The notes beneath the pieces are model-generated. The model searched no databases. It saw nothing but the letters and a program-made list of their open reading frames with translations, and was not told the origin of the DNA. From the IMG/VR virus record IMGVR_UViG_3300007640_000203, positions 1 to 25,954 of that record: a DNA stretch of 25,954 nt; one strand, written 5' to 3'. The position numbers and the translations under genes were made by a program. Positions 1 to 6,688 of this stretch are shown here, piece after piece. The stretch's first letter is position 1. Each line of letters starts with the position of its first letter. The stretch comes from a virus.

Positions 1-180
1 GAATTAGATATAATATATTGGGAATATATTGCAATGGGAAGTTACGCAAAAGGATATAAATTTAAATGGAATGATGAAAAATACGTAAACTATCAAAAGG
101 AAAAAACAATAGATTACGTACACAAACTACAAAACATTTACTTTGCATTAACAGGAGAAGAACTAACAATAAAAGAGTAA
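1..180 (+). CDS. 3' end of an unknown gene (truncated by window edge)
   Basis: Frame 1 is open from the first base to a TAA at 178-180 and encodes 59 residues rich in Tyr, Lys and Glu (ending LTGEELTIKE). The true start lies upstream of the window. I do not recognise a family or any membrane segment or metal-binding motif. It precedes the small terminase gene by 48 bases and probably ends the preceding transcription unit, because a promoter-like element follows it. Being open across the whole segment in the same direction as its neighbours is the main reason to call it real. Confidence 0.55.
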   Translation, partial: ELDIIYWEYIAMGSYAKGYKFKWNDEKYVNYQKEKTIDYVHKLQNIYFALTGEELTIKE

Positions 181-195
181 TTAAAAAATAATTGT

Positions 196-203
196 TAAAT
201 TTG
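196..203 (+). promoter_or_regulatory. Bacteroidota-type -7 element upstream of the terminase genes
   Basis: TAAATTTG is an exact match to the TAnnTTTG -7 element of Bacteroidota primary-sigma promoters and lies 25 bases before the small terminase ATG in a short gap. No clear TTG sits at the expected -33 distance, so the call rests on the -7 match and the position. The leader that follows contains a perfect 10-base tandem repeat (209-228). Confidence 0.4.
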
Positions 204-208
204 TAGTA

Positions 209-228
209 AAATACAACAAAATACAACA
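209..228 (+). repeat. Tandem 10-bp repeat in the small-terminase leader
   Basis: AAATACAACA occurs twice in direct succession, ending on the base before the ATG at 229. It occupies the place a ribosome-binding site would take. Bacteroidota genes commonly use A-rich unstructured leaders instead of Shine-Dalgarno sequences, so the repeat may simply supply such a leader; it could also be a protein-binding site. Confidence 0.5.
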
Positions 229-558
229 ATGGGTTTTGAAGATAGACCAGATGATATAAATAAAAACGGAAGACCAAAAGGTTCTCCAAATAAAACAACT
301 CAAGAGATTAGAGATGCTTTTCAATGCTTTGTAGAAGACAACACAGATAAACTACAAGATTGGTTAGAAAGAGTAGCAGAAAAGAACCCAGCTAAAGCAA
401 TAGAGCTAATGAGTAACTTATCTGAATACATACTACCAAAACTAAGCAGAACAGAAGTAAAAGCAGAAGTAAAGATTGAAGATGAAGTTGATTTAAGTAA
501 GCTACCACAAGACGTAATAGATAAATTGTTGAATGAAGACAACGCTAACCAAACTTAG
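229..558 (+). CDS. Putative terminase small subunit (DUF5681-like)
   Basis: A 109-aa protein. Residues 14-22 (NGRPKGSPN) match the basic GRPKGxxNK signature of DUF5681-type phage proteins, which lie directly before large terminase genes and are taken to be small terminase subunits that recognise phage DNA. The rest is helical and charged, with an acidic C-terminus (EDEVDLSKL). The gene overlaps the large terminase start by 26 bases, consistent with translational coupling. A promoter-like TAAATTTG lies upstream. The family assignment rests on the motif and location; DNA binding is inferred. Confidence 0.65.
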   Translation: MGFEDRPDDINKNGRPKGSPNKTTQEIRDAFQCFVEDNTDKLQDWLERVAEKNPAKAIELMSNLSEYILPKLSRTEVKAEVKIEDEVDLSKLPQDVIDKLLNEDNANQT

Positions 559-1972
559 AGCAGAATCTTATAGACGTTCATTTTATAAGTTTTGTTTAGA
601 AGCGTTTAAAGTATTACACAACGGTCAGCCAATGGTTGAGAATTGGCACATTAAGTATATTTGTGATAGACTACAAAAAGAAGCAATTAGAGTAGTAAAC
701 AAAGAACCAAGAGATAAGCACTTAATAATTAACGTACCACCAAGAACTTTAAAGTCTGAAATAGTAAATGTTTACTTTTCAGTTTACCTATGGATATTAG
801 ATGATAGTGTTCAGTTCATTAGTAGCTCTTATTCTGCTTCATTATCTACATCATTAAGCGTACAGGCAAGACGTTTAATAGAATCTGATTGGTTTATTAA
901 GCATTTTCCTAACATTCAAATCAGTAGAGATGAAAACACTAAGACTAAATACACAACACCTAACAACGGATTAAGATATTCAACCTCAACTGGTGGTACT
1001 GTAACTGGTATGGGTGGAGATGTAATAGTAATAGACGACCCACAAAACCCACAAGAAGCAAGAAGCGAAAAAGAAAGAGAAAGAGCAAACACATTTTTTA
1101 ATGAAACACTAAGGAGTAGATTAAACAATCCAGAGTTCGGAGTATTCATAATTATAATGCAACGACTACACGAAAACGACTTGACTGGAATGTTGTTAAG
1201 TGAAGACGCTGATAACTTTGAACATATTTGTTTACCTGCTGAATTATCACCTAACGTATTTCCAAGCGATTTAACAAACTTTTATACTGATTCGCTACTA
1301 TTCCCTCAAAGACTATCTAAAAGTGTCTTAGATAGCTTTAAAATAGGTTTAGGAAGTTATGGTTATTCAGGTCAGTATATGCAAAAACCATCCCCAGCAG
1401 AAGGTGGTATGTTAAAAAGAAATTGGTTTAACATCATTGATGAGCTACCAAAAGACAAGAGCGACAACGAAATACAGTTAAAATGGGACTTCTTCTTAGA
1501 TACAGCTTACACAGATAAGACTTATAATGACGCTACTGCTATGTTAGCTTTTGCTAAACACAACGAAGAGTTTATTATTAGAAAGATTGAAACGGTTAGA
1601 TTAGAGTTCCCAGAGTTGGTTAAAAAGATACAAGAGTTTGTTTATGCTAACGGTTATACTAATTCAAGTAGAATATTCATAGAGCCTAAAGCAAGTGGTA
1701 AAAGTATTATACAACAGTTAAAACGTCAAACAGGGTTAAATGTAATAGAAGATAAACCACCAACACAGGATAAGATTAGTAGAGTTAATGCTATATCTCC
1801 AGTAGTAGAAGCAAGGCGTGTCAATTTGTTAGATGGTCGTTATATTGATTCTTTTTTAGATGAATGTTCAGCGTTTCCAAATGGTAATCACGATGACCAA
1901 GTCGATGTATTGGTTATGGCTTTAGATAATTACACAACAAGAAATAAATCAGTTCAAGCATTTGCAATATAA
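533..1972 (+). CDS. terL: Terminase large subunit (packaging ATPase and nuclease)
   Basis: A 479-aa protein of normal TerL length. The ATPase domain shows a Walker A-like PPRTLKSE at residues 69-76, Walker B DVIVIDD at 163-169 and the MQRLHENDL motif near 209-217 typical of phage TerL. The C-terminal RNase H-like nuclease supplies acidic residues in FLDTAY (D323), FIEPKASG (E384) and NHDDQVDV (D454, D455, D458). It should drive DNA into the prohead and cut concatemers. The usual Walker A form in this group is PPRxGKS; here Leu replaces Gly. The ATG overlaps the small subunit gene. The portal is not adjacent but about 21 kb downstream, which is unusual. Confidence 0.95.
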   Translation: MKTTLTKLRAESYRRSFYKFCLEAFKVLHNGQPMVENWHIKYICDRLQKEAIRVVNKEPRDKHLIINVPPRTLKSEIVNVYFSVYLWILDDSVQFISSSYSASLSTSLSVQARRLIESDWFIKHFPNIQISRDENTKTKYTTPNNGLRYSTSTGGTVTGMGGDVIVIDDPQNPQEARSEKERERANTFFNETLRSRLNNPEFGVFIIIMQRLHENDLTGMLLSEDADNFEHICLPAELSPNVFPSDLTNFYTDSLLFPQRLSKSVLDSFKIGLGSYGYSGQYMQKPSPAEGGMLKRNWFNIIDELPKDKSDNEIQLKWDFFLDTAYTDKTYNDATAMLAFAKHNEEFIIRKIETVRLEFPELVKKIQEFVYANGYTNSSRIFIEPKASGKSIIQQLKRQTGLNVIEDKPPTQDKISRVNAISPVVEARRVNLLDGRYIDSFLDECSAFPNGNHDDQVDVLVMALDNYTTRNKSVQAFAI

Positions 1973-1986
1973 AATATTGAAAAAAG

Positions 1987-2018
1987 TTTTGTATTTAAAA
2001 TTATATTTTGTAATATTG
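1987..2018 (+). promoter_or_regulatory. Possible weak promoter after the terminase gene
   Basis: The 50-base gap holds TTTTG at 1987-1991, then 19 bases, then TAATATTG at 2011-2018, a 7-of-8 match to TAnnTTTG at the usual spacing. A second near match, TATATTTTG, lies at 2002-2010. Either would start transcription almost at the ATG at 2023, giving a nearly leaderless message, so this is weaker than the other promoter calls. Confidence 0.25.
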
Positions 2019-2022
2019 CTTT

Positions 2023-2316
2023 ATGACTTGCAATCATTGTAAAGAAGAAATAACAGAAAAGCCTTTTAAGTGGGGTGGTTATTGGGCTAAAGTAGAACAA
2101 TACTATCATCAAGAATGTAAAAGTGCTGTTGATAAATCAATATATGAAATGCAACTAATAGATACTAATTGCAATGATTGTATCTTTTTAGAAAGGAGTA
2201 ACAAGAAAGTTAACAATATATTATATGGTAAGTGTAAAAAACTAAATAAGGATATTACATTTATTCCTAAACATTGTATGATAGAAAACCAAGATTGTTT
2301 TAAACATAGAAAATGA
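2023..2316 (+). CDS. Small cysteine-rich, probably zinc-binding protein
   Basis: A 97-aa protein with two cysteine clusters. The first is CNHC at residues 3-6 followed by H29 and C32, a treble-clef or zinc-ribbon-like pattern. The second is CNDC at 50-53 with C71, C85 and C92. Such small metal-binding proteins are common in phages of Bacteroidota, but their role is not established. It follows the terminase gene after a 50-base gap and precedes another small unknown gene by 13 bases. It could bind nucleic acid or a protein partner; nothing visible decides this. Confidence 0.65.
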   Translation: MTCNHCKEEITEKPFKWGGYWAKVEQYYHQECKSAVDKSIYEMQLIDTNCNDCIFLERSNKKVNNILYGKCKKLNKDITFIPKHCMIENQDCFKHRK

Positions 2317-2329
2317 TAACATTAATTTT

Positions 2330-2563
2330 ATGAAAGAAGAAAAATATTTAAAAGTAGCTCTAGAAATTGCTGTTGATTACATACAAAGTAGAATGAGTAA
2401 TGTTTATTTTGAAAGCACAAAAGCAAGGAATAACGCTAATTGGTATATGATGAAAAATCACGTTGACTTATTTAAAGATGTTTTTAATATAGACCTATCA
2501 AACATATCATTTAAGTTTATGGAAACAAAAGAAGAAATGATAAAAAAGATGTTGAAACAATGA
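2330..2563 (+). CDS. Unknown small helical protein
   Basis: A 77-aa charged protein of likely helical character (KYLKVALEIAVDYIQSRM at the N-terminus). No family recognised. It ends with an ATGA overlap into the next gene at 2560, a typical coupled junction, which together with its position in a continuous same-strand series supports it as real. It lies directly before the putative tail assembly chaperone. Confidence 0.6.
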   Translation: MKEEKYLKVALEIAVDYIQSRMSNVYFESTKARNNANWYMMKNHVDLFKDVFNIDLSNISFKFMETKEEMIKKMLKQ

Positions 2564-3288
2564 TAACATTAGAAATTGAAAACAAAAAATATCAATGCCC
2601 TAATAATTACAGCGATATTACATTAGGTAGATTTAAGCAAATTCAAACTTGGTTAGAGTTAGAACATAATCAACCGATAGTAGATAAGATAATTAAAAGC
2701 GAAGTAGATGATGAAGAAGAGGCTTTAAATTTCTATTTAGACTTTATCAACTATGTAACTAAGATACCCAAGAAATATCTAATGCAAGTTAAACCGTATG
2801 GAGATGACAAGATAGATGAGCTATCTATTCAATGGGTATTTGAAACACTATCATTTTTATTATGTGTACCACAGATAGAAAACCCAAAACCAGTTGAAAG
2901 GATAGACAACTTATATTTTATAGATAAGATTGATTTAAACCAAGCTATATTAAAGGACTTAACATTTAGAGAATACGTAGAAGCCAACGGTGTTATAAAA
3001 GCATTTAACGAACTAAAAGAAGGGCGTTATGAATACCTTAATTTATTGTTAGCTGTTATGTATAGACCAAAAGAAACAAAAGGTAAGCTATGGTGGAAGA
3101 AAGAAGTAATTGAAGAGTATGATAGTGAGAAAGTAAAAAGACGTGCTGAATGGTTTGACAATGTTAATATGGATATTATATGGAACACATTGTTTTTTTT
3201 TATGCAGTCGAAAACAAACTCTCTAAAAAATATAGAGGCGTATTTTCAAGAGGAAATGGCAAAGGCACAGCAAGACTTAAAGGTTTAA
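2560..3288 (+). CDS. Putative tail assembly chaperone, short form (G-like)
   Basis: A 242-aa soluble protein beginning MITLEIENKKYQCPNNYSDI, a small beta-rich start followed by helices. I do not recognise it from sequence alone. The assignment rests on architecture: a second reading frame, -1 relative to this one, is open from 3168 and continues past this gene's stop to 3458, and in the overlap this frame reads through T TTT TTT (3195-3201) and A AAA AAT (3225-3231). This is the G/GT arrangement of long-tailed phages, in which a minority of ribosomes shift -1 to make an extended chaperone that binds the tape measure. The tape measure gene is about 12.7 kb downstream rather than adjacent, which weakens the case. 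Confidence 0.6.
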   Translation: MITLEIENKKYQCPNNYSDITLGRFKQIQTWLELEHNQPIVDKIIKSEVDDEEEALNFYLDFINYVTKIPKKYLMQVKPYGDDKIDELSIQWVFETLSFLLCVPQIENPKPVERIDNLYFIDKIDLNQAILKDLTFREYVEANGVIKAFNELKEGRYEYLNLLLAVMYRPKETKGKLWWKKEVIEEYDSEKVKRRAEWFDNVNMDIIWNTLFFFMQSKTNSLKNIEAYFQEEMAKAQQDLKV

Positions 3289-3458
3289 ATTGGTTTATAA
3301 TGAGGTATGATATAGCAGAGAGTGGAGTGTTTAATAAATCAGATATGACCCCATTTGATGCAGTAGGATATGAGAATATTCACAATGTATTAAGATACGC
3401 AGATGTAAGAGCAATACAAGCTGACGAAAGAAACAAAGAAGCTAAAAAGAAAAAATAA
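3180..3458 (+). CDS. Probable -1 frameshift extension of the tail assembly chaperone (T-like)
   Basis: This frame is open from 3168 to 3458. Slipping at the T9 run would give a product of about 299 aa: 214 residues from the 2560 frame, then 85 residues beginning YAVENK. The part beyond the upstream stop (LNWFIMRYDIAESGVF and NIHNVLRYADVRAIQADE) resembles the short helical C-terminal domains of GT-type chaperones. An alternative is an independent 52-aa gene starting at the ATG at 3300, 12 bases after the upstream stop; another ATG at 3180 would overlap by 109 bases. The lysine-rich end (KEAKKKK) is followed within 6 bases by the next gene. Confidence 0.55.
   Translation: MEHIVFFYAVENKLSKKYRGVFSRGNGKGTARLKGLNWFIMRYDIAESGVFNKSDMTPFDAVGYENIHNVLRYADVRAIQADERNKEAKKKK
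3193..3231 (+). promoter_or_regulatory. Candidate -1 ribosomal frameshift sites
   Basis: Nine consecutive T (3193-3201) are read as three Phe codons in the 2560 frame, so T TTT TTT is an ideal X XXY YYZ heptamer. A second, A AAA AAT at 3225-3231, also fits the pattern in the same frame. Both lie inside the window where the -1 frame is already open and before the zero-frame stop at 3286-3288. I could not identify a convincing stimulatory hairpin by eye. Confidence 0.5.
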
Positions 3459-3464
3459 CTAAAG

Positions 3465-3656
3465 ATGAAAAAGATTAATATTATAAGACATAAAGATTTA
3501 GATGTAGTCTTACCAATGCTTAGTTATGTAGTAGAAAAGAGCAGAGAGTTAAATAGAGAGCTACCACAAGAAATAGAAGAAATTAGATTACACTACATAA
3601 AATATTTAACATTATTAAAATTAAAAATGCAATGGGAGATAAACCTCGTATCTTAA
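3465..3656 (+). CDS. Unknown 63-aa helical protein
   Basis: Starts 6 bases after the chaperone extension and overlaps the first glycosyltransferase-like gene by 25 bases. The product is predominantly helical (VLPMLSYVVEKSRELNRELP) with no recognised domain. Its last residues (KMQWEINLVS) fall in the overlap and may be a by-product of it. It could be a tail-assembly accessory or belong to the accessory block. Confidence 0.5.
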   Translation: MKKINIIRHKDLDVVLPMLSYVVEKSRELNRELPQEIEEIRLHYIKYLTLLKLKMQWEINLVS

Positions 3657-4444
3657 TAGGAACTGTAACAAATCAAGTAAAGGATTATTGTTGGGCTGCA
3701 TTTAAAAAGCAGTTATTAGAGTTTAAGAAGCTAGGACACGATGTTTTAATAGTTGACAACACTCATAAGATAATAAATAGACCACCATTTAAAACTATAC
3801 ATTATAATCCTAAACCAATATACAGTAAGTTAGCTGGTACTGGTAGAAATCCTTTAACGGTTATCACTAGAGATTGTATGAATATACTACGTGATGAGTT
3901 CTTAAAAGGCGATTATACTCATTTATTTGTATTAGAAAGCGATGTATTCATAGAAATAGAAAGACTACAAAAGTTAGTTGATATGAAAGCAGATGTAGCT
4001 AACTATACATATCCGATGAGATTATCAAGAAATAACGGTTTAATTAGCTTATGCGTTCAAAGTAGAGGTACTGACAACGCTTCTATAATGTTAAGCCCAC
4101 AAGATAGTAAAGACTTAGTAGAAAGTGGTTTAAAAGTTTTAAATGTAGATACTATAAATGGCAGGACTATTTCGCATTGTGGTTATGGTTGTACTTTGAT
4201 AAGTCGTAAGGTATTAGAAAAAATAGAATTTCAAGCTGTTATAACTCCAGATGGTAAACAACCTTTTCCAGATTCAATGTTTCACGAAGACGTAAAGAGT
4301 AACAACTTTTATAGTGTATTAGATACTGATTATCTAGCATTCCACGCTAATCTACACGATGAAACAGTAAAATATAAAAGAGTTTTAGACATACAAAGCA
4401 AGACCACTAGAAGACAAAGACGTGCATCTAAAAGAAGAAATTAA
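3632..4444 (+). CDS. Glycosyltransferase-like protein (GT-A fold, family 2-like)
   Basis: A 270-aa protein. The N-terminus (RILIGTVTN, then HDVLIVDNT) resembles the nucleotide-binding start of GT-A enzymes. THLFVLESDVFIE at about residues 96-108 holds ESD in the place of the metal-binding DxD motif, and HEDVKSNNFYSVLDTDYLAFH near the C-terminus resembles the ED...H end of such domains. It would transfer a sugar from a nucleotide sugar; donor and acceptor are unknown. It lacks membrane segments, so it is probably cytoplasmic. The C-terminal end is basic (TTRRQRRASKRRN). It opens the accessory block. At about 270 aa it is compact but normal for phage glycosyltransferases. Confidence 0.65.
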   Translation: MGDKPRILIGTVTNQVKDYCWAAFKKQLLEFKKLGHDVLIVDNTHKIINRPPFKTIHYNPKPIYSKLAGTGRNPLTVITRDCMNILRDEFLKGDYTHLFVLESDVFIEIERLQKLVDMKADVANYTYPMRLSRNNGLISLCVQSRGTDNASIMLSPQDSKDLVESGLKVLNVDTINGRTISHCGYGCTLISRKVLEKIEFQAVITPDGKQPFPDSMFHEDVKSNNFYSVLDTDYLAFHANLHDETVKYKRVLDIQSKTTRRQRRASKRRN

Positions 4445-4688
4445 AAATATAAAAGGAAATAAGTTGATAGTAGCTAAAACAAGGTTAAGAGGACACTATT
4501 ATATAAACTCAAATAGAAAGTTTGAGCATTTGTTAGATGATTTACAAGTTAGATTAATAGCATTAGACGTAAGAGAAAACGAAGAGCAAGATTTAACAGT
4601 AGTATTAAAGACAGATTATAATAAGAGATTAGTAGAAGAAATTAGTAAATTGCAAAAAGTAATAAGATTTAAAATAGTTGAGTTATGA
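4422..4688 (+). CDS. Unknown 88-aa protein, GTG start
   Basis: No family recognised. The product is charged with alternating helix and strand tendency (KLIVAKTRLRGHYYINSN, LQVRLIALDVRENEEQDL). It contains no internal methionine; the frame begins with GTG at 4422, overlapping the preceding gene by 23 bases, and the next candidate is TTG at 4464, which would give 74 aa. It ends in an ATGA overlap with the next gene, supporting its reality within the block. Confidence 0.5.
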   Translation: MHLKEEIKNIKGNKLIVAKTRLRGHYYINSNRKFEHLLDDLQVRLIALDVRENEEQDLTVVLKTDYNKRLVEEISKLQKVIRFKIVEL

Positions 4689-5008
4689 TGGATGTAAAAA
4701 GAGAATATTTAGATATACCTTGTTTGGACTTATTTGATTATGATGGTGTTTTGATAGACGACCTAATTAAATACCTAAGATATATAAAAAAGAGTGGGTG
4801 TAAAAAAGTTGGAATGTCTAGTGTTGATTATGGGTGTTATGAATTTATAGGTTGGAAATATGTTAAGATGACAAAGAAAGAAATAGAGGAATTAAATAAT
4901 AATGATTGGTCTATGCTTAATCTTATTCCACCCCAAAAAGAAATATTGCAAGAAGAAATGATTGACGATATTATAAAAGAAATGATTGAAAAAAATAAAG
5001 ATGAATAA
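4685..5008 (+). CDS. Unknown 107-aa acidic protein
   Basis: Starts with ATGATG at 4685, overlapping the previous stop by 4 bases, and ends in an 8-base overlap (ATGAATAA) with the next glycosyltransferase-like gene. The N-terminal half has an acidic stretch (CLDLFDYDGVLIDDLI) and the C-terminus is a Glu/Lys-rich helix. The DYDGVLIDD string recalls the nucleotide-binding DxDGxL of HAD phosphatases, but the rest of a HAD domain is absent, so I do not assign it. Confidence 0.5.
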   Translation: MMDVKREYLDIPCLDLFDYDGVLIDDLIKYLRYIKKSGCKKVGMSSVDYGCYEFIGWKYVKMTKKEIEELNNNDWSMLNLIPPQKEILQEEMIDDIIKEMIEKNKDE

Positions 5009-5657
5009 AGTTTGTATAGTACCAATATTCGGAGATTATGACACTCTAAAAGAGCCTACTGTTATAAGTGATGGCTGGAAGTATATCTGCATATCAGACA
5101 GACATCATAAGTCTAAAGTATGGAAAACTAAAATACTTAAAGCAGACACAACTAATAAGCGTAAGAGTGGGTATGTATTAACTCAATTACATAGAATAAT
5201 AGATTTTGATATTGCTTGTGTAGTAGGTGGGCAGATACAAATTAACACAGACTTAAATAAGTATATTGAAGATGTTGATTTTATAAGTTTAGACCACCCA
5301 TCAAGGAATTGTATTTATAAAGAAGCACAGGCTTGTATATTGTATGAAAAGGACGACCCAAAAGTAATAGCAAGGCAAATGTATAAATACTTAGAAAGCG
5401 GCTATCCAGTAAACAATGGAATGATACAAACAGGAGTAACATTTAGAAAAGATAGCAATTTAATTCGTACATTTATGAATCATTGGTGGCACGAAATACA
5501 GCAAGGAAGTCATAGAGACCAATTAAGTTTTAACTATATATTAGATAAGTATAAGATAAGCACAAAAGAATTGAGTAGTAATTTATTAAGAAACGAATTT
5601 AGGTTAAATAATCATAATGAAAATAGCAATAGTAACAGCAATATGGCAACGTCCTGA
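5001..5657 (+). CDS. Glycosyltransferase-like protein (DUF616/TOD1-like)
   Basis: I choose the ATG at 5001 (MNKVCIVPIFGDYDTL, 218 aa) because it gives the 8-base overlap seen at other junctions; 4986 is also possible. The layout (start, then WKYICISDRH, then KTKILKAD, then a hydrophobic strand around DIACVVGGQIQIN, then HPSRNCIYKEAQAC) resembles DUF616-type hexosyltransferase-like domains, where the strand normally ends in an acidic metal site; here GGQIQI replaces the expected acidic residues. The C-terminus (NENSNSNSNMATS) is encoded wholly inside the start of the next gene and is low in complexity. It probably transfers or binds a nucleotide sugar, but with an altered metal site the activity is uncertain. 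Confidence 0.55.
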   Translation: MNKVCIVPIFGDYDTLKEPTVISDGWKYICISDRHHKSKVWKTKILKADTTNKRKSGYVLTQLHRIIDFDIACVVGGQIQINTDLNKYIEDVDFISLDHPSRNCIYKEAQACILYEKDDPKVIARQMYKYLESGYPVNNGMIQTGVTFRKDSNLIRTFMNHWWHEIQQGSHRDQLSFNYILDKYKISTKELSSNLLRNEFRLNNHNENSNSNSNMATS

Positions 5658-6339
5658 AGTATGGGATATGTTTAAACAAGGTGTTAGACGTTTACGTAAT
5701 CAATATGAAGATGTAGAAGTAGAAGTTTGCGTTGCTGGTTCAGAGGGTTATCGTAGTCAAAACAGATGTAAAGAGAATTGGATTCACTATGTAGAAATGC
5801 CAAACAACCCACTAGGACGTAAAATGAACGCAGCATCTTTATTAAGTAAAGAAACTAACGCAGATTATTATTTACTAATGGGTAGTGATGACATCATTTG
5901 TAATAACCTATTTGATTTGTATTTAGATTATATGGAGCAAGGGATAGACTACATTTATTTAATGGATGGTTTCTTCTTTGACACAACAACTAAAAAGTCT
6001 TTATATTGGGCAGGGTATAGACAAGACCATAATAAAGGCGATTCTTTAGGGGCTGGAAGAATGTTAAGTAAGAAAATGATGGAGAAAATGGATTATCAAT
6101 GTTGGTATGATGTTAAAATGAGTGGGCTATTAGACCAAGCGATGAATGAAAAACTAGAAGGATTTGAATACACTAAACAAGAAATATGGTTAAGAGATAA
6201 TAACTGTATGCTATTAGATATAAAGAGCAGTACTAATATGACTAAGTTTGCTAAATGGGATAATACCGAGTTTATAGATACTAAGCGTTTATTAGACTTT
6301 TTACCTACATACGAATTTAATAAGATATACAATGGATAA
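5617..6339 (+). CDS. Glycosyltransferase family 2-like protein
   Basis: A 240-aa protein that begins MKIAIVTAIWQRPEV, a characteristic GT2 start, and has YYLLMGSDDII at about residues 84-94 with the acidic pair D91-D92 where the metal and nucleotide-sugar site lies. A later Trp/Tyr-rich section (LYWAGYRQDHNKGD, CWYDVKMSGLLDQAMNEKL) fits an acceptor-side region. The start is fixed by this conserved N-terminus despite a 41-base overlap with the previous gene. It ends in an 8-base ATGGATAA overlap with the next. No membrane segments are visible. It would add one sugar to an unknown acceptor. Confidence 0.75.
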   Translation: MKIAIVTAIWQRPEVWDMFKQGVRRLRNQYEDVEVEVCVAGSEGYRSQNRCKENWIHYVEMPNNPLGRKMNAASLLSKETNADYYLLMGSDDIICNNLFDLYLDYMEQGIDYIYLMDGFFFDTTTKKSLYWAGYRQDHNKGDSLGAGRMLSKKMMEKMDYQCWYDVKMSGLLDQAMNEKLEGFEYTKQEIWLRDNNCMLLDIKSSTNMTKFAKWDNTEFIDTKRLLDFLPTYEFNKIYNG

Positions 6340-6688
6340 GATATACAATAAAAAAAAATTAAAATCATTTAATCCGTACAACGAGAAAGATTTTAAATTT
6401 ACAAATGATAGTGCAAAATATCTGATGTCAATAGATGAGTTTATTGAAAATATAAATTCTCAAGTTGAGTTAGGTGCTACTCATTTAAAGGTTTATGGTA
6501 GTAATGATGAGTATAATGATTATGTGTACTTTTCTTTTTATGAATTAAGCGAAGAAACTGATGAACAGAAAAACACTAGGGAAGCTAAATACAAATTAGA
6601 TAAACTCGTTTTAGAAGCACGTTGGAAGGCTAAAAAAAGAAATGAATTAGCTATATTATTAAGAATGAAACAGGAGGGGGAGATATGA
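6332..6688 (+). CDS. Unknown 118-aa protein inside the glycan block
   Basis: No family recognised. It has a central mixed region (SIDEFIENINSQVELGATHLKVYG) followed by a charged C-terminal helix (KYKLDKLVLEARWKAKKRNE). It is joined to its neighbours by an 8-base overlap upstream and a 4-base ATGA overlap downstream. Its last codons carry an AGGAGG sequence that serves as the ribosome-binding site of the following sulfotransferase gene. Confidence 0.55.
   Translation: MDKIYNKKKLKSFNPYNEKDFKFTNDSAKYLMSIDEFIENINSQVELGATHLKVYGSNDEYNDYVYFSFYELSEETDEQKNTREAKYKLDKLVLEARWKAKKRNELAILLRMKQEGEI
6673..6678 (+). promoter_or_regulatory. Canonical Shine-Dalgarno before the sulfotransferase gene
   Basis: AGGAGG followed by GGG lies 6 bases before the ATG at 6685. 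Nearly every other gene here has an A-rich upstream region and no such sequence, as expected for Bacteroidota. Confidence 0.65.

Noticed and set aside
62-298. 78-codon minus-strand open frame spanning the first gap
   Set aside because: The product is a Phe/Leu/Tyr-rich string expected from reading AT-rich coding DNA backwards, and it covers a promoter-like gap and two + strand genes.
3193-3201. T9 run as a simple sequencing error joining two genes
   Set aside because: Kept as possible, but the 2560 frame continues sensibly for 29 codons after the run and the -1 frame is the direction expected for a G/GT shift, so a programmed site is more likely. Read support would settle it.
4685-5008. HAD-type phosphatase from the DYDGVLIDD string
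   Set aside because: The protein is only 107 aa and lacks the later HAD motifs; the string alone is not enough.
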